Part shown: in pieces, positions 50,783 through 58,533 of the stretch
How positions within the stretch are numbered: position 1 is the stretch's first letter
Layout of the letters: every line of letters starts with the position of its first letter
Position numbers and translations under genes: made by a program
Source: Ramlibacter cellulosilyticus
GTDB taxonomy: Bacteria; Pseudomonadota; Gammaproteobacteria; Burkholderiales; Burkholderiaceae_C
Assembly (NCBI RefSeq): GCF_014297465.1
Contig: NZ_JACORT010000006.1
Span: 1 to 64,000 of the forward strand
Length of the DNA: 64,000 bases
Direction of reading: 5' to 3'
The notes under the pieces: generated by a model
The model's input: only the letters and a program-made list of their open reading frames with translations
What the model was told of the DNA's origin: nothing
Databases searched by the model: none

Positions 50783-51652
50783 ATGCAGATCGCCGTGCTC
50801 GGCACCGGGCTCATGGGCTTCCCGATGGCGCGCCGCCTCTGCGAAGCGGGGCACGTGGTGCATGCGTGGAACCGCAGCCGCGACAAGGCGGACCGGCTGC
50901 TGCCCTTCGGCGCGAAGGTGCATGCCAGCGCCGCCGACGCCGTGCGCGGGGCGGAGATCGTGGTCTGCATGCTGGAGAACGGGCCGGTGATCGAGGACGT
51001 CCTCTTCCGGCAGGGAACGGCGGACGCCATGCGCCCGGGCACGCTCTTCATCGACATGGCCTCCATCCAGCCGAAGGAAGCACGCGACCACGCGGCCCGG
51101 CTGGCCGAGCGCGGCGTGCAGCAGCTCGATGCGCCCGTCTCCGGCGGCACGGTCGGCGCGGAAAACGGCACCCTGGCCATCATGGTCGGCGGCAAGGCGG
51201 CCGACTACGAGCGGGCCAAGGGCGTGTTCCAGGTGTTCGGGCGCGCCACCCACGTCGGGCCCTCGGGCGCCGGCGAACTCGCCAAGCTGGCCAACCAGAT
51301 GATCGTGGGCATCACCATCGGCGCCGTCGCCGAGGCGCTGCTGCTCTGCGCCAAGGGCGGCGCCGACATGGCGAAGGTGCGCGAGGCCATCACCGGCGGC
51401 TTCGCCGACAGCCGCATCCTGCAACTGCACGGCCAGCGCATGGTGGAGCGCGACTTCGCCCCGCGCGCCAAGATCGCCGTGCAGCTGAAGGACATGCGCA
51501 ACGCCCTGGCCACCGCGGAGGAAGTCGGCTTCGACGCGCCGATCACCGGCCTCTTCGAGCGCCTGTACGCCCAGGCCGCCGAGCACGGGCTCACCGACCT
51601 GGACCATTCCGGCCTGTTCGTGGAGCTCGCGTCGCGCAACGGGCTGCGATGA
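50783..51652 (+). CDS. 3-hydroxyisobutyrate dehydrogenase family oxidoreductase
   Basis: The 289-residue enzyme has the NAD(P) motif GTGLMG at 7-12, the substrate loop DAPVSGG at 116-122, and the catalytic lysine K168 in GELAKLANQM. Family members oxidise beta-hydroxy acids (3-hydroxyisobutyrate, tartronate semialdehyde, glyoxylate pathways). It is the fourth gene of the GntR cluster, 60 nt after the SAF-domain gene, with a CCGGAGACAC ribosome site. Confidence 0.92.
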   Translation: MQIAVLGTGLMGFPMARRLCEAGHVVHAWNRSRDKADRLLPFGAKVHASAADAVRGAEIVVCMLENGPVIEDVLFRQGTADAMRPGTLFIDMASIQPKEARDHAARLAERGVQQLDAPVSGGTVGAENGTLAIMVGGKAADYERAKGVFQVFGRATHVGPSGAGELAKLANQMIVGITIGAVAEALLLCAKGGADMAKVREAITGGFADSRILQLHGQRMVERDFAPRAKIAVQLKDMRNALATAEEVGFDAPITGLFERLYAQAAEHGLTDLDHSGLFVELASRNGLR

Positions 51653-51690
51653 GTCGCGACGGCGCAAAAAAGGCTGCGCGGCTTTTGCTA

Positions 51691-51696
51691 CAATAA
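51691..51696 (+). promoter_or_regulatory. Probable promoter -10 (TACAAT) of the tRNA operon
   Basis: GCTACAATAACG lies about 12 nt before the mature tRNA-Ala 5' end, with TGC just upstream as an extended -10. No clear -35 is seen. Confidence 0.5.
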
Positions 51697-51706
51697 CGTT
51701 CGTTGT

Positions 51707-51782
<76 letters not shown>

Positions 51783-51799
51783 CAACTCTTTTCGACAGT

Positions 51800-51875
51800 G
51801 GGTTCTTAGCTCAGTTGGTAGAGCAGCGGACTCTTAATCCGTAGGTCGTAGGTTCGAATCCTACAGGACCCACCA
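51800..51875 (+). tRNA. tRNA-Lys, anticodon CTT
   Basis: The 76-nt cloverleaf has acceptor GGGTTCT/AGGACCC, anticodon loop CTCTTAA (CTT, reads AAG), a normal TTCGAAT T loop and an encoded CCA. It is 17 nt after tRNA-Ala, so both are cut from one transcript. Confidence 0.97.
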
Positions 51876-51900
51876 CTCCATCTCTTCCGTCACCGCACGC

Positions 51901-51933
51901 AGCGGCGCTACTCGAAAGGTAGCGCCGCTTTTT
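51901..51933 (+). terminator. Terminator of the tRNA operon
   Basis: AGCGGCGCTAC pairs with GTAGCGCCGCT around TCGAAAG and is followed by TTTTTG. It lies 25 nt after tRNA-Lys. Confidence 0.92.
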
Positions 51934-52112
51934 GTTGCGCGGCCCCCATCCGACGGCTGTGCGGGCGCGCTGCTTGTGGCCCATCACCAGGGGGCATACA
52001 GTGGGCCGGCTGACGAAGCCTCCTTCGTCGTGCCGGCCGCCTGGTTGCGGCTGCCGGCGGGATGGCCGCACACCACCCCAAGGATGTTCTTGCAGTACCT
52101 GCGGAGCACGCC

Positions 52113-52352
52113 ATGCGATTCCCGTCCTCACGCCGCACGCTCGTCCTCGCGGTCGTCCTCGCCGTCGTCCTGTTCTCTGGCCTGCTGCTGGCCATCGGGC
52201 CAACCGACGCCGTGGAGGCGCTGCCGGACCTCGACCTCGGTAGCGGAATCCGCATGACGCCGGACGGAAGCATCCGGATCACGCACGACTTGCCATCCGG
52301 ACCGAGGCGCCTCCCCGAGGAATCGGAGTACGGAGGCATCACGACGCCTTGA
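52113..52352 (+). CDS. Small membrane-anchored hypothetical protein (79 residues)
   Basis: After a basic start (MRFPSSRRT) comes one hydrophobic helix (LVLAVVLAVVLFSGLLLAIG) and a polar tail rich in Asp, Pro and Arg. A GCGGAG site lies 8 nt before the ATG. No family is recognised, and neighbouring regions are degenerate, so it may not be functional. Confidence 0.45.
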   Translation: MRFPSSRRTLVLAVVLAVVLFSGLLLAIGPTDAVEALPDLDLGSGIRMTPDGSIRITHDLPSGPRRLPEESEYGGITTP

Positions 52353-52458
52353 CCCGCGCCGCGGGGGCGCCGCGCGCAAGCACGACACCCCCTTGCCGCA
52401 TTACGCGGTGATGCCCCGCAGCTCGGTGCGGCTCGGGCTACCAGTCGCACCAGTACCG

Positions 52459-52569
52459 GACGCCGAGCCGCGCGTGATCCGCACGGCGCGCGACGCGGGC
52501 TACATGTTCGTGCCGGCGGACGACGAGGCCGGCCTTCCTCCCTCCCCTCCCGGCAGGGCGTTGGGGTGA
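52459..52569 (+). pseudogene. C-terminal remnant of an OmpR-type response regulator
   Basis: In one frame the DNA reads DAEPRVIRTARDAGYMFVPA and then ADDEAG and a stop. This closely resembles the winged-helix end of OmpR-family regulators (normally IRTVRGxGYMF). No receiver domain or recognition helix precedes it in any frame, so only about 25 recognisable codons remain. The rest of the 52353-52644 gap shows no other gene. Confidence 0.5.
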
Positions 52570-52616
52570 AGGTCTGCGGCACTTGCGCTGGCTCAATCGC
52601 CGTCGCCGCCGCGGCT

Positions 52617-52625
52617 CCTACAGTG
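52617..52625 (+). promoter_or_regulatory. -10-like box CCTACAGTG before the SDR gene
   Basis: CCTACAGTG followed by AAGGAG and CCATG has close counterparts at 55652-55661 (CCTAGAGTGG), 56544-56553 (CCTACAGTGG) and, on the minus strand, 17739-17748 (TTTAGAGTGG). TACAGT may be the -10 hexamer. Confidence 0.45.
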
Positions 52626-52644
52626 CCTGCAAGGAGCCCGCACC

Positions 52645-53394
52645 ATGCTGAAAGACAAGGTCACCATCGTCACCGGCGGGTCGTCCGGGATCGGCCGTGC
52701 CATCGCGCTCGCGTATGCGCGCGCCGGCGCCAAGGTCGTCGTCTCCGACGTGAACACGGCCGGCGGCGAGGAAACGGTCGCCCTCCTCCGCAAGACCGGC
52801 GGCAATGCCCTCTACGTGAACGCCGACGTCTCGCGCGCCGCGGATTGCGAAGCGCTGGTCGCGCGCACGATCCAGCAATACGGACGGCTGGACATCGCGT
52901 GCAACAACGCCGGCATCGGCGGCGATCTCGCGCCCACCGCGGACTACCCTCTCGAGGGCTGGGAGCGCGTGATCGGCATCAACCTCTCGGGCGTCTTCTA
53001 CTGCATGAAGTACCAGATCCCGCAGATGCTGAAGGCCGGCGGCGGCGCGATCGTCAACATGGCCTCGATCCTGGGCGCGGTGGGTTTCGCCAATGCACCG
53101 GCGTACGTCGCTGCGAAGCACGGCGTGCTGGGACTCACGAAGACGGCGGCAGTGGAATACGGGGCGCAAGGCGTGCGCATCAACGCCGTCGGTCCCGCGT
53201 TCATCCACACGCCGATGATCGCGGGCCTCGAGCAGGATGCCGCGACGGCGCAGCAGCTCACGGCCTTGCATCCGATGGGCCGGCTCGGCACGCCGGAGGA
53301 AGTGGCGGAACTGGTGCTCTGGCTGAGCTCGCCCGCGGCATCTTTCGTGACCGGCGCGTACTACCCCGTGGACGGCGGCTACCTGGCGCGCTGA
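52645..53394 (+). CDS. Short-chain dehydrogenase/reductase
   Basis: The 249-residue classical SDR has the cofactor motif TGGSSGIG at 10-17, NNAG at 87-90, and the Ser141, Tyr154, Lys158 catalytic set (NMASILGAVG, YVAAK). It ends GAYYPVDGGYLAR, as in glucose-dehydrogenase-like SDRs. Asp35 after the first beta strand favours NAD. Ribosome site AAGGAG lies 9 nt upstream. Substrate unknown. Confidence 0.92.
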   Translation: MLKDKVTIVTGGSSGIGRAIALAYARAGAKVVVSDVNTAGGEETVALLRKTGGNALYVNADVSRAADCEALVARTIQQYGRLDIACNNAGIGGDLAPTADYPLEGWERVIGINLSGVFYCMKYQIPQMLKAGGGAIVNMASILGAVGFANAPAYVAAKHGVLGLTKTAAVEYGAQGVRINAVGPAFIHTPMIAGLEQDAATAQQLTALHPMGRLGTPEEVAELVLWLSSPAASFVTGAYYPVDGGYLAR

Positions 53395-53534
53395 CACGCG
53401 AAGACCAAGGTTCTCGTTTCGAACTCGGCCGTGTGCAGGCGCGCGCGGCCGCTCCGTGCTTTCCCTCGTTCGGCGCATGCACCGCAGGCGGATAGTGGTC
53501 CGCAGCGCGCGATTCCCCAACGAAGGAGACAACA

Positions 53535-55613
53535 GTGGAACCGAGAAACTTCGTCCGCGCCGGCGCGGCAGCATCGCTCCTGGCCCTCGCCGCATGCGGC
53601 GGCGGCGGGAGCGGGATCGACATCCGGCCGCCGGACCTGGCGCCCGCCGGCATCCAGAAGATCGAGATCACGTCCCGCGCGACCACCTTCGACGGCACGT
53701 CCTTCGGCAGCGTGGGCACGTACGAGAAGCTGGTCGGCAAGGCCTACGGCGAGATCGACCCGAACGATCCGCGCAACCAGGTGATCACCGACCTCGTGCT
53801 CGCGCCCCGCAACGCGCGCGGCCGCATCGAGTATTCGATGGACATCTACATCCTCAAGCCCACCGACCTGGCGAAGGGGAACCACAAGCTGTTCGTCGAG
53901 GTGAACAACAGGGGCGGCAAGCTGTTCGGCGCGTTCAACCAGTCCAGCGGCGGCAACGACCCGAGCACCGCGGCGCACGCCGGCGGCGCCTTCCTGATGA
54001 AGCAGGGCTACACGATGGCCTGGAACGGGTGGGACCCGTCCGCGCCCTCGGGCGGCGGCAGCATGACGATCAACGTGCCGGTCGCGAAGAACCCCGACGG
54101 GTCCTCGATCACCGGGCCTTCCTACGAGTACATCGTCTTCGACAACGCGACCACGCAGAGTGCAACGCTGTCGTACAAGGCAGCCACCCTCGACAAGACG
54201 AAAGCCACGCTGACGGTGCGCGACCACCTGGCCGACACGCCGGTGACGGTGCCGTCGACCGGGTGGGAGTACGCGAGCGACATGTCCATCCGGCTGCTGC
54301 CCGCCGGCACGGCGTTCAAGCAGAGCGCGATCTACGAGTTCACGTACACCGCGATCGACCCTGTCGTCGCAGGCATCGGCTTCGCGGCGACGCGGGACTT
54401 CATCTCCTGGCTGCGCCACAACACCGTCGATGCGCAAGGCACTGCCAATCCCGTGGCCGGTGACGTGAAGCGCGTCCTGGGCTACACGGTCTCGCAGCCG
54501 GGACGCTACATGAACGACTTCGTGTGGCTGGGCTTCAACGAGGACATCCGCGGCCGCAAGGTCTTCGACGGCGTCGAGAACTGGATCGCCGCGGGCAACG
54601 GCATCTTCCTCAACTACCGCTTCGCGCAGCCGGGCCGCACCGAGCGCAACCGCCAGAACCACCTGTATCCGGAGGCGCCCTTCCCCTTCGCGTACAACAC
54701 GCTGACCGACACGCTCACCGGCAGGACCGACGGGCGCAACCGGCGCTGCCAGCAGACGAACACGTGCCCGAAGATCATGTCCGTCAATTCGGCGAACGAG
54801 TACTGGGTGAAGGCGGGCTCGCTGGTGCACACCGACACGGCCGGCAACGACATCGCCGACCCGGAGAACGTCCGCTTCTACCTGCTCTCCGGCCTGGAGC
54901 ACACGGTGACCGGCTCGCCCACGAACTCCGCGGGCACCTGCGCCCAGTTCCGCAACAACACGGACCCGAACCCGGCGCTGCGCGCCCTCTTCGTCGCGAT
55001 GGACCAGTGGATCGACGGCACCGCGCCGCCCGCCAGCAGGATGCCGCGCCGGAGCGACGGCACGGCCGTGTTCACCACGACGACGGCGCAGTCCGCGCTG
55101 GGCATCGGCGTGGTGCCGCAAGCGTCGCTCGGCTGGCCGAACATCCCCGGCGTGCAGTACACGGGTCTCGTCACGGTGCGCAACCTGTTCGACTTCGGAT
55201 CGCGCTTCGCCTCCGGCATCCTCGACAAGCAGCCACCCACCGCCACCGGCAAGGTGTATCCCTCCTTCGTCTCGAAAGTGGATGTGGACGGCAACGAGAT
55301 CGCCGGCGTGCGCCTGCCGCCGGTGGCGGCGCCGATCGCCACCACCACGGGTTGGGGCCTGCGCGCGACGGCCTTCGGCGGGCCGGATGGCTGCGAGGCA
55401 TCGGGGCAGATGATCTCGTTCGCCACCACCTTGTCGCAGCGCGTCGCCTCGGGGGATCCGCGCCTGTCGCTGGAGGAGCGCTACGTGAACAAGGCGGGCT
55501 ACGTGGCTGCCGTCACCGCCGCCGCCAATGCGCTGAAGGCGCAGCGGCTGCTGCTCGATGCGGACGCCCAGGCGTACATCACGTCGGCGCAGAACAGCAC
55601 CGTGCTGCCCTAG
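53535..55613 (+). CDS. Large lipoprotein of the alpha/beta hydrolase domain family (Abhydrolase_10-like)
   Basis: The 692-residue product has a lipobox (LLALAAC, Cys21) and a Gly-rich spacer. A long mature region follows, with segments such as RATTFDGTSFGSVGTYEKLVG, LFVEVNNRGGK, YMNDFVWLGFNEDIRGRKVFDG and a C-terminal RDPRLSLEERY-like stretch (DPRLSLEERYVNKAGY). These are typical of proteins annotated alpha/beta hydrolase domain-containing. It starts with GTG after GAAGGAGAC. It would be an exported enzyme of unknown substrate. Monocistronic. Confidence 0.8.
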   Translation: MEPRNFVRAGAAASLLALAACGGGGSGIDIRPPDLAPAGIQKIEITSRATTFDGTSFGSVGTYEKLVGKAYGEIDPNDPRNQVITDLVLAPRNARGRIEYSMDIYILKPTDLAKGNHKLFVEVNNRGGKLFGAFNQSSGGNDPSTAAHAGGAFLMKQGYTMAWNGWDPSAPSGGGSMTINVPVAKNPDGSSITGPSYEYIVFDNATTQSATLSYKAATLDKTKATLTVRDHLADTPVTVPSTGWEYASDMSIRLLPAGTAFKQSAIYEFTYTAIDPVVAGIGFAATRDFISWLRHNTVDAQGTANPVAGDVKRVLGYTVSQPGRYMNDFVWLGFNEDIRGRKVFDGVENWIAAGNGIFLNYRFAQPGRTERNRQNHLYPEAPFPFAYNTLTDTLTGRTDGRNRRCQQTNTCPKIMSVNSANEYWVKAGSLVHTDTAGNDIADPENVRFYLLSGLEHTVTGSPTNSAGTCAQFRNNTDPNPALRALFVAMDQWIDGTAPPASRMPRRSDGTAVFTTTTAQSALGIGVVPQASLGWPNIPGVQYTGLVTVRNLFDFGSRFASGILDKQPPTATGKVYPSFVSKVDVDGNEIAGVRLPPVAAPIATTTGWGLRATAFGGPDGCEASGQMISFATTLSQRVASGDPRLSLEERYVNKAGYVAAVTAAANALKAQRLLLDADAQAYITSAQNSTVLP

Positions 55614-55651
55614 AGGCGGCGTGCTCCTACAAGGCGCGGCCGCCACCCAGC

Positions 55652-55661
55652 CCTAGAGTGG
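55652..55661 (+). promoter_or_regulatory. -10-like box CCTAGAGTGG before the Ser/Lys-repeat gene
   Basis: It lies 40 nt before the ATG and matches the boxes at 52617 and 56544. TCCTACA also occurs 25 nt upstream. Confidence 0.45.
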
Positions 55662-55701
55662 TGGCGCCGCGCCGTCGCGCGGAGCAGCGAAAGGAGACAG
55701 C

Positions 55702-56322
55702 ATGCCCAGAGGTTCCACGCCCAAGGAAGAACGGCAGTACGAGCACATCAAGGAAAGCTACGAGAAGCGCGGCCAGAAGGGCCGTGCCGCCGAGATCGCC
55801 GCGCGCACGGTGAACAAGGAGCGCGCCGAGAAAGGCGAGACGAAGACCTCGAGCAGCTCCAAGTCGGGATCCAAGTCCCGCAGCAGCTCCAGCCGCGCGA
55901 GTGCGAAGAGCAGCGGGTCGAAATCGAGCAGCAGCAGCAAGCCGAAGGCAAGCAGCAGTGCGAAGTCCAGCAGCTCGCGTTCGAGCAGCAGCAGCAAGCC
56001 CAAGGCGAGCAGCAGCTCGAAGTCCAGCAGCTCGCGTTCCAGCAGCAGCAAGCCCAAGGCAAGCAGCAGCTCCAAATCCAGCAGCTCGCGTTCGAGCAGC
56101 AGCAAGCCCAAGGCCAGCAGCAGCTCGAAGTCCAGCAGCTCGCGTTCCAGCAGCAGCAAGCCCAAGGCCAGCAGCAGCTCCAAATCCAGCAGCTCGCGTT
56201 CCAGCAGCAGCAGCAAGCCCAAGGCGAGCAGCGGATCGAAGTCCAGCAGTTCGCGTTCGAGCAGCAAGCCGAGGGCCAGCAGCAGCTCGCGTTCGAGCAG
56301 TTCGCGCAGTTCGCGGAGCTGA
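55702..56322 (+). CDS. Ser/Lys/Arg repeat protein with plasmid-stabilisation-like head
   Basis: The 206-residue protein has a charged N-terminal head (residues 1-45: EERQYEHIKESYEKRGQKGR and AAEIAARTVNKERAEKG). This resembles small proteins often annotated as plasmid stabilisation proteins. From residue 80 seven imperfect repeats of 17-19 residues follow (KPKASSSSKSSSSRSSSS type). The tail is strongly basic and disordered, so nucleic-acid binding or compaction is inferred. A GAAAGGAGACAGC site precedes the ATG. The 61-residue gene at 21824-22009 has a similar composition. Confidence 0.8.
   Translation: MPRGSTPKEERQYEHIKESYEKRGQKGRAAEIAARTVNKERAEKGETKTSSSSKSGSKSRSSSSRASAKSSGSKSSSSSKPKASSSAKSSSSRSSSSSKPKASSSSKSSSSRSSSSKPKASSSSKSSSSRSSSSKPKASSSSKSSSSRSSSSKPKASSSSKSSSSRSSSSSKPKASSGSKSSSSRSSSKPRASSSSRSSSSRSSRS
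55939..56319 (+). repeat. In-frame tandem repeats (7 units of 51-57 bp)
   Basis: Units encode KPKASSSSKSSSSRSSSS with changes in length (17-19 codons) and in AGC/TCG/TCC serine codons. Such repeats can expand or shrink by slippage without breaking the frame, so length polymorphism between strains is expected. Confidence 0.85.
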
Positions 56323-56334
56323 CCCGCGGGCGGG

Positions 56335-56458
56335 CGGTGGGGTTCGCTGGCGCTCACCGTCCGCGGCTGGCGCCGCGCCACCCTACATCCCGGTTCCGGC
56401 ATTCGTAGGGTGGCGGCGCGACAGCGCCGGAAGGTGAGCGGCAGCGAACCCCACCGCC
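56335..56458. repeat. Family B repeat, full inverted pair
   Basis: GGCGGTGGGGTTCGCTGGCG...CCACCCTAC and GTAGGGTGGCGGCGCGACAG...CGAACCCCACC flank about 20 nt. It lies between the repeat-protein gene and the next gene. Confidence 0.82.
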
Positions 56459-56543
56459 AAAGCCCGTTTGTCATCCCACGGCTCGCCCACCCTGTCCGAC
56501 GACCCGCCTGCGGCACTGACTACACGCGCAACGCACGCCCCTT

Positions 56544-56553
56544 CCTACAGTGG
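56544..56553 (+). promoter_or_regulatory. -10-like box CCTACAGTGG before the coiled-coil gene
   Basis: It stands 26 nt before the ATG, with AAGGAG between, as in the SDR gene. Confidence 0.45.
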
Positions 56554-56578
56554 TCCTCCACGCAAACAAGGAGAACCC

Positions 56579-56920
56579 ATGCAAGACCAACAGCTGAAGC
56601 AGCGCATCGCCACCCTCGAACAAGCCGCTGACGACGCCAAGCGCGCCTGCCAGAACGCCGGCCAAGTGGCGCAGGACCTGAAGGAGTGCGTGACGAACCT
56701 GCACTCGCAGGCCAGCGCCGCCAAGCACGCGACCGAAGGACAGCAGTCCGCCACGCAGGACAGCCTGCGCCAGGACCTCCTGCAGCTCGAGGAAACCGCC
56801 GACCGCGCGATGCAGGCCTGCCGCAGCGCCGGCAACGTCGACCCGCGCCTGCAGCAGGCGATCCAGCGCGCGCACGCCGAAGCATCCAGCCTGAAGAAGG
56901 AGCTGATGCAGGCCGCCTGA
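56579..56920 (+). CDS. Small coiled-coil protein (113 residues)
   Basis: The product is almost entirely alpha-helical, with heptad-like spacing (LKQRIATLEQAADDAKRAC, SLRQDLLQLEETADRAMQAC) and three cysteines. It has no signal peptide. A strong AAGGAGAACCC site supports the ATG at 56579. No family is recognised; it belongs by promoter and size to the small stress-type genes of the window. Confidence 0.7.
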   Translation: MQDQQLKQRIATLEQAADDAKRACQNAGQVAQDLKECVTNLHSQASAAKHATEGQQSATQDSLRQDLLQLEETADRAMQACRSAGNVDPRLQQAIQRAHAEASSLKKELMQAA

Positions 56921-56929
56921 CGGCGCCGC

Positions 56930-58000
56930 TCAGCCCACGCGCTGCGGCACCATCCGGCGCAGCAGCGCGCCCGCCCTGCCCCGCACGGCGTCGCTGTGCA
57001 GGCAGGCCCCGCCCGCCAACCCGACGACGCAACCCAGCACGGTATCCAGCAGCCGCGCCTGCATCAGCACGTGCGCGTCGATGCTCCCCAGGTGGGCGGC
57101 TTCCGCCAGCAGGATCGACAGCGGCGTGATGAAGACGACCGCCATCCCGTAGTGGCGCACGACCAGCGTCTCGATGATGAAGGACAGCGTGAAGATCGCC
57201 ACCGCGACGGTCCACGCATTCAGCGGCAGGGCCGCGACCCCCCAGAACAGCAACACCCCCAGCCCCGTGCCGATGATGCGCTGCACCTGCCGCGTCCACA
57301 CGGCCCGCAGGGTCACGCCCTGGATCACCGCGAGGCAGCTCACCGGCACCCAGTAAGGCCGCGGCAACTGCAGGGCCTGCGCCAACGCGAGGGACAGGCC
57401 CACGAACGCGCCGATCAGCACCGGCTCGGTCACCACCACGTCGAAGTCGTGCACCGCTTTTGGGGCAGCGCCCGGCGCCTGTCGCCGCAACAGGTACAGG
57501 CTGTAGAGGAACGCGATGCCCACCGCGAGCACGCACCCCAGGCTCACCAGCCCGACCTGCAGCACCGTGGCCGCACCCGACGCAGGCGTGTACGCCCCGA
57601 TCGCCGCCGCCATCACGAAGAAGAGGCTTCCCGGCGGCGGCACCGCATAGAAGCGGCACACCATCGTGACCACCGCGGCGATCACGGCCAGCACCGGGAT
57701 CGTGAGCGGCTCGTACACGTTGCTCAGCACGCCCAGCGCATAGCTCGAGATCAGCCCGAACGCGCACGCCATCAGCCACGCCATGCGGTGCGACAGCACG
57801 GTGCCCGGCAGGTGCAGGAAGACGAGGCCGCCCAGCGAAGCCGCCAGGCCATGGGCGAGTTCGCCGAAGGCGGCGCCGATCAAGACCGGCAGCGCGGTCG
57901 CGGCCGCGGCGGCCAGCGGCATCTCCCACGGCCGGTTGCTCGCGTTGATGCGGGCGAGCTCGCGCAGCTCACGGGCGAGGAACTCCCGCAGTCGGTTCAT
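56930..58000 (-). CDS. FUSC-family membrane protein
   Basis: The 356-residue protein has two bundles of hydrophobic helices separated by a polar region around residues 175-190, as in the fusaric-acid-resistance and aromatic acid exporter family. Motif-like stretches include LPRPYWVPVSCLAVIQ and RIIGTGLGVLL, which are common to FUSC domains. It probably exports aromatic or weak organic acids across the inner membrane. No membrane-fusion partner is adjacent. Confidence 0.88.
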   Translation of the reverse strand: MNRLREFLARELRELARINASNRPWEMPLAAAAATALPVLIGAAFGELAHGLAASLGGLVFLHLPGTVLSHRMAWLMACAFGLISSYALGVLSNVYEPLTIPVLAVIAAVVTMVCRFYAVPPPGSLFFVMAAAIGAYTPASGAATVLQVGLVSLGCVLAVGIAFLYSLYLLRRQAPGAAPKAVHDFDVVVTEPVLIGAFVGLSLALAQALQLPRPYWVPVSCLAVIQGVTLRAVWTRQVQRIIGTGLGVLLFWGVAALPLNAWTVAVAIFTLSFIIETLVVRHYGMAVVFITPLSILLAEAAHLGSIDAHVLMQARLLDTVLGCVVGLAGGACLHSDAVRGRAGALLRRMVPQRVG

Positions 58001-58054
58001 GGGCAGGCGGCACGGGGCAAACGCGCATGCTAACCGCCCGCGCAGCGCGCGCCG

Positions 58055-58366
58055 CTACTCGCAGGCTTCGAGCCGCGGATTCGGGACGTCCTTGATGCCG
58101 CGGCTGCGGGCGCGCTCGGCCGCCAGCCGGACCTGCTCGTCGCGCATGCGCTGGCATTCGGCGCGCGTGGGCGCGGCGATCATGCGCTGGCGGTAATCGT
58201 GGCGCTCCTTGTCGGTCATCATGTCCCATCCCGGCGTGTACTCCGGGCCGACCCGCGGCGCACGCACGACGGAGGCGGGATCGGCGGGAGGCGGAGGCTG
58301 CTGCGCGGCGGCAGCGGCGCACAGAAGGCCGGCGGCAAGGCCGGCCGCATTCAGGACGATTCGCAT
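58055..58366 (-). CDS. Small secreted hypothetical protein (103 residues)
   Basis: A signal peptide (MRIVLNAAGLAAGLLCAAAA) is followed by a Pro-rich linker and a charged segment (WDMMTDKERHDYRQRM and RAECQRMRDEQVRLAAERAR). This type is common in Burkholderiales as uncharacterised periplasmic proteins. A GAGGAG site precedes the ATG, so the start is secure. Confidence 0.75.
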   Translation of the reverse strand: MRIVLNAAGLAAGLLCAAAAAQQPPPPADPASVVRAPRVGPEYTPGWDMMTDKERHDYRQRMIAAPTRAECQRMRDEQVRLAAERARSRGIKDVPNPRLEACE

Positions 58367-58533
58367 CGGCAACTCCTCTCACGCAGTGCCCCCACGGTAG
58401 TGCCCCCCGGCGGCGGCCGCAATGCGCCGGATCAAGGGCTCGCGCGCGTCCGCGCATGCACCGCCCATCCGCACGCCTTGAAGAAGCTCGGCCGCTATCC
58501 ATACTCGCAATTTCGCTCCGCGAAGGGAACGCC

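Noticed and set aside
55939-56319. Possible CRISPR-like array
   Set aside because: Units are tandem without unique spacers and keep an open Ser/Lys frame; they are protein-coding repeats.
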